Source: Planoprotostelium fungivorum
Taxonomy: Eukaryota; Evosea; Variosea; Cavosteliida; Cavosteliaceae
Direction of reading: 5' to 3'
Assembly: GCA_003024175.1 (NCBI GenBank)
Contig: MDYQ01000247.1
Span: 1 to 38,517, forward strand
DNA: 38,517 nt
The notes under the pieces were generated by a model, which was given only the letters and a program-made list of their open reading frames with translations, was not told the DNA's origin and did not search any database. Shown piece by piece: positions 21,154 to 32,102 of this stretch. Each line of letters opens with the position of its first letter. Positions within the stretch are counted from its first letter, which is position 1. The translations under genes were made by a program, and so were the position numbers.

Positions 21154-23773
21154 ATGAGGGCGATTATCCTCGCGACCTTTTGTCTTGTCACTCTAGCGTG
21201 TGAGGTGTACGTAGACTATGACAGTGGTAACGACGTGGACGGTTGTGGAAGCCAAGACAATCCGTGTCGCCAGATTGGCAATAACAGCTCGGTCTGTGTG
21301 GCATCCATTCACGGTATTCGATTGACACTCATTCCGATTCAGATATGGGTGTGGAGGAGATCGTCGACAGTTCGCGAGGTGGGAGGTGCTTCGCTAGGGT
21401 TTCAATTGAAATAGAACAGATTATGATGATAGAATGCCTGGAAGAGGATAAAATAGATGGCCGAAATCTACCTCTCATCTGGTCTCACATTCATTTTTGG
21501 AACTGTCCAGGCCTATATCCTTCTAATCTAATCAACATCACAATCGACCACTGCACATTGGAAAGTATCTTTATGGTGAGCTATAGACTCTTCTCGTTCT
21601 CCACCACCTGAATCATCGCTCATGTCGCAGAAGTAGAAGGATCTGATACCTCAATCACAGACAGCTCCTTTTACGCGACTACATTGAACATCATCTCGAC
21701 ATCAGAGGACCTCCCCGGACACACCATCATCCACGATAATGAGATCTATTCAAGTCAGATCACCTTAACCGTCTCTTCATCATCCGGCATTCAATCCTGT
21801 GGTATCTCCCGCAACTACCTCAACATATCGAGTGTCATATCATACCTGCTCACGACCGAAACGACTGCAAACACATCCATCACATCAAACTACGGCGAGA
21901 ATCCACGATAACACAGGCTTGGGCTTCTCGTTGGAACAAGAGACGCCCGGTAGGCAGAAGCTGAGCGTACGAAATAACACCGGGCATTGGTATTCATTCA
22001 TCAAACAACCTCATGATATTGATATGTCCATCGTACAAAATCACATGTCTACATTTGACGCCACAGTGAGTCATCGCATCCATCTGTGTGGTCTGATCAT
22101 CCAGGTTGCCGGCTGTGTGGACGGCGAAACCTACTCTTCTTACAAAGCAAAGGCCAATCACTTTGGTACCCTGAGGTTCGCAGATTGCACAGCTCAATGT
22201 GAATTTCTCGTTGAAGACAACGACCTCCGGAATACCGTCCTATCCTTTGAGACACTCAGTACAGATCGAAGATCATCATTGGGTGGTATGGCGGTAGTCC
22301 GGCAGAACCGCATGGTCCAAGGAGGAGATACGTCGGCGATTTCCATTGGGAACGGAAGGACTAAGAGAATCGAAGTGTCGAACAACACTATCACAGGCTA
22401 TTCTGCTGCCTCTGGAGCAGGTGAGACATTTCGATGAAAATGGATGACATTGAGCCAGGCATCAACATGTTTAACATCATGGCATCAGAAATAGTCGTGT
22501 CACACAACAGGTGAGATGAAGGATAAGACAACAAAAAGATGATGATGTACAGGATAGAGGGATGCAGTGCGTCCACAGGTGCAGCTCTGTCTATCGTGTC
22601 AGCAGAGAGCAACGTCACGATAGAGTACAACAACATGACGCAGAATGTTGCCACGTTGAGCTGTGGAGCTGTGGGAGTGTGGGGCTACAACAAGAGAGTG
22701 ATCTTGCGCAACTGCACGATGGACAGAAACAGAGCGCCGCAGACATCAGCTTTCTATGTGACATCTGCAGACTCGATCGAGGTGACCGTCCATTATTCTT
22801 CAGTTCTAGTTTATGAATATATTCTTCTCACAAACATCGATCCAATAGATAGTGAATGATCTTCTGACGAGAGAAGGTGACAAACAACACGATAAGAGTG
22901 GATGCAGTCAACTCGATCAATGACGGTCACACGATTGCGATGAGCGGACAGCCGATCAGCCTCTACAACGAAGTGTACTGTCCGTCTCAGATGCGATTAG
23001 GTCTCACCACTGAGTCGTCCATATCTTCATGGGCGTGTTCACCATGCCAAGACGGAAGCTATCTGTTAGAAGCAGGAGTGTTGAGACAAGGACAGACGAA
23101 CCATACTAGATGTCTCCCTTGTGGCGATCATCTGACATGCTCGAGCGGGAGACTACCAATGGTGACATTGTACCTTCACTTTCACTGACTGACAGTGAGA
23201 TAGGCAGAAGGAGGATACTGGTGTGGCAAGTCTCTTTCAGAGGACAACTCTCTGCTATGCTTTGACTGTCCCAGCGACTACTGCAATCGCAGCAGACACG
23301 AGTGGAACAAGAGCTGCGCAAACGGAAGAGCAGGCGTGCTGTGCGGTCAGTGTGAGCACAACTATACACTTGGCTTCCTCTCCTCTTCCTGCATGCCTCT
23401 AGACCGTTGTAGACCCAGCATGACCGCCCTGGTCATCCTTTCGCCGCTGTTGTACGTGGTGCTGCTGACGTTCCTACCCATCGGCGATGGATCAGTGTGG
23501 AAGTCGGCATCTTTCTTCATACAGACTTTTCCTCTGTTGAGTGAGTGGAATGTTCATCTGCATGAGCAGACGATGCAGAAGAGGAGGGAAAGAAGAGAAG
23601 CTTTCGCAGTCGATGCAGCACAGGGCTGATCACATCATGTCTGTTAGTGTACAGTGGAGTGACATCGATCTGTCTCAAGATTCTCTTCTGTGTGCAGGTG
23701 AGACCCATTCGAATAGCTGTACATGATGAAGACACTGTCATCCAAGTTGTCTGTAGAAAGAGATAAGAGGATA

Positions 23774-23816
23774 AATGAGAATGAAAGAGAATGAAAGAGA
23801 ATGAAAGAGAATGACA
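23774..23816 (+). repeat. Short tandem repeat in an intron of copy B
   Basis: The unit GAGAATGAAA is repeated about four times just before the GACAGAAG acceptor. The matching intron of copy C (27597-27652) has only about one unit, so the array expanded in copy B. Confidence 0.7.
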
Positions 23817-24247
23817 GAAGGTACAGATAGAGACAGAAGAGAAGAGTGGATGGGTCATGTACAACGCAGGCAGCATCGAGTGCAGTGGAACGTGGAGAAA
23901 AGTGCTTGTTGCCGTGGCAGCCGTCACACTGCTTCCTTCTCCCTTTTTCATTCTCTACTTCAGGTGATTCCTTCTCAATTCGATTGACCTGCCTTCCCAC
24001 ATCAAATTGTACTGACACAGATGACAGGCGGAAGTTGAAGGGAAGAAAGACACAGACGAGCAGAGACATGCTGATGGTGTTAGATGGCTGCTATCGCAAC
24101 GGCTGCAAGTGAGTGCAGGATCAGTGTGATGGATGACGAAGGAGCAGGTACTGGGAGACTATCTACATGTTGAGAAAGCTAGTGATAGCCATCATCTATG
24201 TTCTTGGCTCTTACTATGACTGGTGAATGTCTGGAAGATGATCGACA

Positions 24248-24380
24248 TCTGACGAGATGACAGGACGTTATCTGTGATGCGGACTATCATCATCACGTCT
24301 CTCACCTCTCACCTGATGCTGAGGCCTTTCAAGACAGAGGCAGGGCAAGCGTTAGAGACAGTGTGTCTTCTGTCTCTGAC
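24248..24380 (+). repeat. 133-nt block identical to 28111-28243
   Basis: The end of an intron and most of a membrane-helix exon of copy B are base-for-base the same as copy C at 28111-28243. Flanking sequence diverges at once on both sides. Confidence 0.85.
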
Positions 24381-24747
24381 GTTGTTGAGCACGCTAGATA
24401 CAACGGAACAGAAGTCATGGACTATCTATGTCGAGGTGAACCGATGACTATGAGGAGAAGGTAATCACACGAGAGACAGGTCTTTTTGGTAGTGATTCCA
24501 GTGCTGTTCTCGCTGCTGTTGGCGGGGAGAAAGCTTGCAGTCAAGTTTATGAGATGGCTGCGAAAGAGGCAAAGGAACAAGACGGAACGAGCTCGGCTGC
24601 TTCAGACAGAAGACGAATAAAAGTTTGTGTATTGTCGAACGTGCAGCATCTGATGATGGAGGAAAGGAGTATACATTCTGAATCAGTGGCCCACTAATTT
24701 TAAATGTTTTTCAAAAGACCGACATTGTCATCTGTCACAATCATCGG

Positions 24748-27700
24748 ATGAGAGTGATCAGCAACTTGGCCCTTTGTATCACTCTCACTCTTGCCTGCCA
24801 AGTGTACGTCGATAGTTCGAATGGAACCGATGTGGATGGCTGTGGAAAAGAGGACAGCCCGTGTCGCACCATTGGGGACCACAAATCGGTCTGCATGGCA
24901 CCGTCAGGGGTATATACGTTAGATAAGATCCCCGTTCAGATGTGGATTTGGAGGAGATTACCGACGGATTATCAGGTGGGAAATCACAACGGCTTCGCTG
25001 ACACAGTCAAGATGGTGGACGTAGAATGTTCTCATAATAGCATCCATAATATCGATGGTCAAGGTGTGGTCTCACATTTCCTTTGAGCAATGTCAATTCT
25101 CACCTTGGATTAATCTCCTCAACATCAGCATCGAGACATGTGAATTCGATCAACTCTTCATGGTGAGTTAGAACATCTGGCCACTTCAATGAACATCATC
25201 CAGAATGTGGTGGATCTCGATGTGGCAAACATCTCCATCACAGGTAGCTACTTCTTTCAAAGTCTATTCTCCGTCTCCCCTTATGCTTCCAACCCGATTC
25301 AACCCGGACACATCATCATTCGAGACAATGATATAGACACATCTAGCCAGATCTCAATCATCACCGCCATCACATCCACATCTCCCATCTCTTGCCACAT
25401 CTCTAGAAACACGATCGAAGGGGGAAGTAGCATATCTTACATGCTCAAGGGCGATGCGATCACCAACACGATCATCACGGCGAATCGCGGCGGAGATGAC
25501 AGCGGTATCATGCTCTACTACGCTCGATCTTCAGAAAAAGGAGTGTCTCACTTTACGATGCATGATAATGAAGGACTGTCCTTCATTTTTCAACAGCTTG
25601 CATTGGGTGATCAGATTTTGAGCATTCGAAACAACACTGGTGTGTGGTCGATGGCAAGTGAACGACCCCAAAACTCACAATGGTCCATCGATCACAATCG
25701 GATGTCTTCATTCGACATCATGGTGAGTCATCACCTTCTCTCATTACATCATGCAGTCATCAGGTCAGCGGCTGCGACAGTACCGCTGCTTTGACAATGA
25801 ATTCTTATTACCGCGTGTGGTCCAATCGATTCGATCACCTCACCCTCGCCGATTGTGCTCAAAGAAACTATTACCACGTAGAAGATAACGATCTGGGCAG
25901 CCTCTCCTTGTCTTTCGAGATACTCGATACGTACAGAGGCTCCTATTTGAAAGGTAAGGCGGTAGTCCGGCAGAATCGCATGGTCCATGGAGGAAATACG
26001 TCGGCTATCTCCATCAAGAACGTAAGGTCTGGGATGATCACCGTGTCGAACAACACCATCACGGGCTATTCTGCTGCCTCTGGAGCGGGTGAGACATTTC
26101 GATGGAAAAGGATAACATCGAGCCAGGTATCAACATGTTTAACATCATGGCATCGGACATAGTCGTGTCACACAACAGGTGAGAGGAGGGAAAGAAGACA
26201 AAAGAATGATGATGTACAGGATAGAGGGATGCAGTGCGTCCACAGGTGCAGCTCTGTCTGTCGTATCAGCAGAGAGCAACGTCACGGTAGAGTACAACAA
26301 CATGACGCAGAATGTTGCCAGCTTAAACTGCGGGGCTCTGGGAGTGTGGGGCTACAACAAGAGAGTGATCTTACGCAACTGTACAATGGACAGAAACAGA
26401 GCGCCGCAGACATCAGCTTTCTATGTGACATCTGCAGACTCGATCGAGGTGATCATCTGTTATCCTTCAGCACAAAGTCATCTGTATCGATTGTGAAACA
26501 TATTCTGACGAGAGAAGGTGACAAACAACACGATACGAGTGGATGCAGTCAACTCGATGGAAGAGGGTCACACGATCGCCACGAGCGGACAGCCCATCAG
26601 CCTCTACAACGATGTGTACTGTCCGTCTCAGATGCAACTCCGGCTGAACTGCTCTTCTTCTTTATTCTCCTGGGCGTGTTCACCATGCCAAGACGGAAGC
26701 TATCTGTTAGAAGCAGGAGTGTTGAGACAAGGACAGACGAACCATACGAGATGTCTCCCTTGTGGCGATCATCTGACATGCTCGAGCGGGAAACTACCGA
26801 TGGTGACATTGTATCATCACTTTCACTGACTGACAGTGAGATAGGCAGAAGGAGGATACTGGTGTGGTAGGTCTCTTTCAGAGGACAACTCTCTGCTATG
26901 CTTTGACTGTCCCAGTGACTATTGCGACCGCAGCAGACACGAGTGGAACGACAGCTGTGCCAACGGAAGAGCAGGCGTGCTGTGCGGTCAGTGTGAGCAC
27001 AACTATACACTCGGCTTCCTCTCCTCTTCTTGCATGCCTCTAGACCGTTGCAGACGGAGTATGATACTCTTGATCATCCTTTCACCACTGTTGTACGTGG
27101 TGCTGCTGACGTTCCTACCCATCGGCGATGGATCAGTGTGGAAGTCGGCATCTTTCTTCATACAGACTTTTCCTCTACTGAGTGAGTGGGACGTTGATGT
27201 ACATCGAAACTGAATGAAAACAGCTCCAAGGCAAATGAACGACTGGGGTGCGTTCGTCAGCTTAGCCATCAGCCCGGGAAGCAATGACGTGTCGACGAAC
27301 GTAGGCTTCTGCATAGGAGAGATCGACTATCTACAAAGAGAGGCCTTGTACCTCTACATACCCATAGCCACTGTGCTGATCTTTGCCATCGCTTGCATCA
27401 TCGCACAAGTGTACAACAAGACCAGAGGAGAGGAAGAAGAGAGAGAAGAAATGGAGATGATAGGAGAAGAAGTACAAGAGGAGGAAGGAAAGAGAAGCTT
27501 TCGCAGTCGATGCAGCACAGGGCTGATCACATCGTGTCTGTTAGTGTACAGTGGAGTGACATCGATCTGTCTCAAGATCCTCTTCTGTGTGCAGGTGAGA
27601 CTATCGCATGAGAGATAAGAGGACAAATGAAAACGAAAGAGAATGACAGAAGGTACAGATAGAGACAGAAGAGAAGAGCGGATGGGTCATGTACAATGCA

Positions 27701-28484
27701 GGCAGCATCGAGTGCAGTGGAACGTGGAGAAAAGTGCTTGTTGCCGTGGCAGCCGTCACACTGCTTCCTTCTCCCTTTTTCATTCTATACTTCAGGTCAT
27801 CTCTCTCTTTCTTCGAGATTGTCTTTTCTGTATCCATTCGAATTCAATCATCTTATACAACACGATGATGGAGAGAGCTGACGATGAAATAGACACAAAC
27901 TGAAGTTGGGAAGATCGAGGACGGCTCGAGACATGCTGATGGTGTTAGATGGTTGCTATCGCAACGGCTGCAAGTGAGCATACGGTCAGTGTGATGGATA
28001 ACGAAGGAACAGGTACTGGGAGACTATCTACATGTTGAGAAAGCTCGTCATCTCTGTCGTTTATGTGCTGAGTTCCTATTCCCAATGGTGATTGATTCCA
28101 TAGTTCGAAATCTGACGAGATGACAGGACGTTATCTGTGATGCGGACTATCATCATCACGTCTCTCACCTCTCACCTGATGCTGAGGCCTTTCAAGACAG
28201 AGGCAGGGCAAGCGTTAGAGACAGTGTGTCTTCTGTCTCTGACCTTGTTGAGCACGTTAGATACAACCGAACAAAAGTCGGGGAGGACCGTCTACATCGA
28301 GGTGATCTGATGACGATCATCATGGGTCGATGACGAGAGATAGATGGTTTTAGTGGTCATTCCATTACTATTCTCTGCCGCATTGGCCATGAGAAAGCTC
28401 GCAGTCAAGTTGTTGACCTTGCTGAAAAGCAAACGAAAGAAGAAGGCAGAACGTGCTAGGTTGCTCCAATCAGAAGACGAATAA
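24748..28484 (+). CDS. Secreted beta-helix / cysteine-rich / multi-span membrane protein, copy C
   Basis: The start MRVISNLALCITLTLACQVY is a signal peptide; GCGKEDSPCRTIGDHKSVC follows. The ectodomain runs through beta-helix-like ladders (VSNNTITGYSAASGAG, NVTVEYNNMTQNVASLN). Then comes a cysteine-rich block (CSPCQDGSYLLEAGVL, CLPCGDHLTCSSGKLPM, GVLCGQCEHNYTLGFLSSSC) and membrane helices such as LIILSPLLYVVLLTFLPIGD, YIPIATVLIFAIACIIAQVY and KVLVAVAAVTLLPSPFFILY. It ends AERARLLQSEDE with the stop at 28482-28484. The AATAAA in the stop region is shared with copy B. One blemish: near 25076-25083 the exon reads CATTTCCTTTGAG, and one base too many forces a stop, whereas copies A and B keep this stretch open. 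This may be a sequence error. All other exons join in frame. Function unknown; probably a surface receptor or channel-like protein. Confidence 0.75.
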
Positions 28485-28601
28485 AAGTTTGAATCGATTT
28501 CAATTCAAATAAAACCGGTTGACAAAGATTGACGTCAGACGCTGATGTGGCATTTCGCAACATCACCATTCGAATGAAGACAGGACTTGAGGCCTTCTAT
28601 C

Positions 28602-29663
28602 ATGGGATTGCTATTGAAACAGAATGATGGAAAGACGGTGTATTATGAGTCAGAATGCAATCTGGACATTCCTGCACATCGCAGCGATAACTGCCTCCAT
28701 CTTACTTCGGCCACGTATTTACCCCCAGAATTAGTTCTTCAGGTGACCAATATAGTGCGAGAGTATCATTAAATTCAGATATCAGATCGTGCGCTACATG
28801 GATGATGTCAAAGATCTGATCGCTCTTTCCGGTGTGAATCATCCTTTAAGAAGTGTTTGCACAGATCCACAAGTGTGGAAATTATTCATACAAGTCACTG
28901 GTTCAGATTGGCTGAGACCCATCATGTATGCCGCCATCGGTGATCCATACAAGTGAGAGAAGAGATGTGATCGCGAGAGAACGTGATCATGACACACGCT
29001 ACAGACGGATATATGGACATTGGTATCCCCTCTTCATCTCGAGGATAAAATTACAAACAGAGTCACACCGTCTGTGGGACTCTTTGAAACGAATCTTCGT
29101 CGTCAAATTCGGTATATCGGGTGCTCCAGGTGATCTCTCTATTCCATACAATGTATACACAAAGTCGTACATCCAAAGACGATGAAGACATGATGATCTT
29201 GTGATGATGTCTCATTCGTGTTGCAGAATCACACATTCTTCAATGTGAATCAAAGATTGGATTCAAAATTCCAGAAGAATTTCGCTCTTGGTTATCTGCT
29301 CAGCAAGACCCAACAGAAACCTCCAAATGTGATCATCTCGATTGTCATCATCACATCACATCTAAAAATTCTGCAGGTTACGGCTTATTCGAAGGCCTCC
29401 GTTTACTCACTTGCAACGAGATACCTCAACAGACTTTTCTCCTCCACGATCATCTTCAGAAGATGAAACCGTTCTACGACACAGACGCAAGCCCCCTCCA
29501 AACATTTAGACGATGCATTGCCGTCACCCCAGTGGACACCGGCACCAACCGCTACTTCTTCATCAGCTCAGATGAGAGTGTCTGGATGGCGAATGGATTC
29601 AATCTGGTCTCGAGAGGGTCTTCATGGTTCGACTGCGTGAGAACATCTCTCGAGATCTCATGA
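28602..29663 (+). CDS. F-box protein with SMI1/KNR4-like domain
   Basis: Five exons (28602-28742, 28786-28952, 29005-29129, 29227-29328, 29377-29663) join in frame to 273 residues. An F-box spans exons 1-2: LPPELVLQIVRYMDDVKDL then RSVCTDPQVWKLFI. The C-terminal half fits an SMI1/KNR4-like fold: an E-x-x-x-G-x-KIPEEFRSWLSAQQ entry, YGLFEGLRLL, and FISSDESVWMANG near the end. F-box proteins recruit substrates to SCF ubiquitin ligases; SMI1/KNR4 domains bind partner proteins. The target is unknown. The start at 28602 is the first ATG of the open frame, about 118 nt after the copy C stop. Confidence 0.72.
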
Positions 29664-29810
29664 TCAGACATCGATGAATGAAAACGTGTCGCGTGGAATG
29701 AGCCGATGAGAGATCGGCGGAGGATCATCTCCTTGTATCAACTTTTGTTCGTGGTTGTTGTTCGAAATCGTGCATGACGATCTACAACCCAACTTTCTCT
29801 GTGACTTGTG

Positions 29811-30300
29811 CTACATGAGAGGACAGAAGTGAAGAGTATTCGATGGTTTCCATCCTTGATCATACAAGTTGGAATCCCTCAGCATCCCTGGAGTCTCTGA
29901 AACATATAAACAGTGCAATGGTCTCTCGCACGGCACTCCTCCATCGTCTGAGAGTCTTCCAATAGACCAGCGACACACGAGTGAGTGTCCCTCCAAAGAA
30001 TTCGTCGCAGTCTCGCTTGTATTTGGCTTCATCTGTGCGATGCTTCTTCCAGAACTCTTCGATGGGCTGGCCAGGAAATAACTTTGATCCATCGAAGTCG
30101 CCGTATTTATCATTTCGTTCGACAACAGTTTGCCACTCCATCTCAGTCGTTGAGATTCTGGAGGGACCATTGTCTTGTCTCTTATCAACACTTCGAGTTC
30201 TGCAACGGTGGTGCCCGCAGTCACCATGATGTTGTGCCAATCTCCAGTCAAACCTCGAATGAAGATCTGGTAAGGGGTATTGAAATCGGTAGCTGATGAT
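29811..30300 (-). CDS. Ubiquitin-like domain fragment, structure uncertain
   Basis: The minus strand at about 30275-30120 encodes a clear ubiquitin-like beta-grasp segment: YQIFIRGLTGDWHNIMVT, TTVAELEVLIRDK, then PPESQRLRWSGKLLSNE. Downstream two overlapping frames stay open. One continues directly to a stop at 29811. The other (IEEFWKKHRTDEAKYKRDC, FFGGTLTRVSLVYWKTL) looks more protein-like but needs a frame change. Upstream at about 30361-30660 are short open pieces, one of which (LRVLLWMIEAGAETSFEF) could be ankyrin-like, but I cannot join them. It may be a decayed gene or one with draft errors. Confidence 0.35.
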
Positions 30301-30838
30301 TTCTCCTGGCAATGTGGAAGGCATGAATCACCAGTGATCGAACTGGGAGATGGAAATTACCCCCAAACGGGCTTAAGAGTGTTGATAGAGTAGAAAGGCC
30401 ATGTCTTGCATGACAGGGCACATTTCGTGTTGCTGGGTTATGTGCATCACGTTTCGGTGCCGGCCATTGCAGCTTGGGGGGATCCATCTGAAACACCTCT
30501 TTGTATGCCAAGAGTGTGTACTGATACCTGCCGTACGAAAACTCGAATGAAGTCTCAGCACCTGCTTCGATCATCCAAAGGAGGACTCGCAGTCAATTCT
30601 CAAAAATCGAGGTCACTCAGCATTCCATTCAAAAGAAGTTCGAGTATCTCGATCACTTGTGCATCCTGCAGAGTCTCACATCAAATGGTGTAAGCGTGGT
30701 GTGGCTGACTTTTATCTTATCAATATTAAGAATGAGAATTCTCATTCTACAATGCTCACAACTATACGCGAAAATTCGTTGACGGTGTTTTTATCATTTA
30801 CGTCGCAGATCATCACCATCACATCGATCGCAGGCAGC

Positions 30839-31789
30839 ATGTCCCTCCTTCACCTATTTCAATCCACGAGCCCGTTTCTACGCAACCTACTTCCTGCCAT
30901 CGGTACCTCATACGGATTACAAGCTCTCGTCGCACTACCATCCATCCTCCTTCAATCCGAACGATTCTATGACGTTTCTGGCTCTCTCACCTACCTGTCT
31001 TGCGTCACCCTATCTCTCCTCCTCCCGACGGCACGAACTCACATATGGTCTTCACCAGAGTTCAACTGGAGGCAATTGGCTCTCAGCGCCGCCGTCATGA
31101 CGTGGGCAACGCGTCTCGGTGCTTATCTATTCCGTCGCATCAACATGGAGAATGGTCAAGACAGCCGATTCACAAAGATCCGAGGCAATCCCGTGAGATT
31201 CGCCTCTGCCTTCTTCGCTCAAGCTACGTGGGTGACCCTCTGCTCCCTTCCTGTTCTGGCCGTCAACTCTCTCCCAGCATCTGCCTTCCCCAATGATCCC
31301 TCCATCACGATCACCGACATCATTGGATTCTCCGTCTACCTCTTTGGAATCGGTTTCGAATGTCTGGCCGATTATCAGAAGAGTGTCTGGAGCCACGAGA
31401 AGAGACAGAAGAGACACGAAGAGGAGTTCATCACGCGAGGCCTGTGGGGAACATCGAGACATCCCAACTACTTTGGTGAGATCACTCTGTGGACTGGTAT
31501 CGCCATCGCCAGTGCCGGCGTCCTCTGCAGTGACGCAGCAGTTACATCATTGGGATTAGAAAGCAAGGTATTGGGTAGACTCGCCATGTTCAGCATGGCG
31601 GCCGTGAGTCCTTCTTTCGTGACACTGCTGCTGTTCAAGGTGAGAGAACGTTCTCGAGGAGGGAGTTGATGAGAGGAGGTGTCCGGAATACCGTTGACTG
31701 AGAAGAAATACGATAAGAAGTACGCGGGCAACAAATCATACCAGCAGTGGAAGAAGAACACTCCCCTGTTTTTCCCCAAACTCTTTTAA
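30839..31789 (+). CDS. DUF1295 / steroid 5-alpha-reductase-like membrane protein
   Basis: Two exons (30839-31639 and 31679-31789) give 303 residues. Several membrane helices are visible (GTSYGLQALVALPSILL, LTYLSCVTLSLLLPTA, IIGFSVYLFGIGFECLADYQ). The family signatures are ATRLGAYLFRRI, FECLADYQKSVW and GLWGTSRHPNYFGEITLWTG; the last is the NADPH-binding H-P-N-Y/F-G motif shared with sterol reductases and ICMT. The C-terminus ends in YAGNKSYQQWKKNTPLFFP, typical of DUF1295 proteins. An earlier in-frame Met at 30749 exists, but Met 30839 fits the family start better. It probably reduces or modifies a lipid in an internal membrane; the substrate is unknown. Confidence 0.85.
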
Positions 31790-32102
31790 ATAGATCAAGT
31801 GGTCGATTCTCTGTCGTCCATCTCATTCATCATCGTCATCTTTCGTCTACCGATGTGCTCGCATAAATATGACCTATGTGATGATACAGACGACCTTCTA
31901 AAACAATGGACGTAGGAAGATGAACCTGATCGAAAAATCGAAAATGGTTTGAATCACTGTCGTTATACAACGTGTGCTGCGGTCCTTCATCCAATGAAAC
32001 GCCGAACACACAGACGCGGAGGTCCGATTTCAGAGAACATGACAACCGAACACGTCGCATCGTCCACAACCAACAACAATACATCACATCGATCAGACAC
32101 AG
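31790..32102. other. Intergenic region between the DUF1295 gene and syntaxin
   Basis: The 313 nt carry no recognised coding exon, RNA gene or strong repeat. The syntaxin promoter and the 3' end of the upstream gene must be here. Confidence 0.4.

Larger units (their letters stand above)
21154..24620 (+). pseudogene. Secreted beta-helix / multi-span membrane protein, copy B, with lesions
   Basis: The start MRAIILATFCLVTLACEVYV is a signal peptide followed by GCGSQDNPCRQIG, as in copies A and C. Most exons align with copy C, but three differences stand out. First, near 21635 the next exon can only be entered one base out of frame. Second, near 21900 a stretch present in copy C is missing and the frame moves by one (the old frame stops at 21909). 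Third, near 23560-23580 about 260 nt are missing relative to copy C, removing the segment that holds one predicted membrane helix. That third loss can still be spliced in frame using CAG at 23577. The C-terminal exons are intact and end TERARLLQTEDE at 24620. It is either a decaying copy or a functional shortened gene with two draft errors in the ectodomain; transcripts would decide. Confidence 0.6.
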
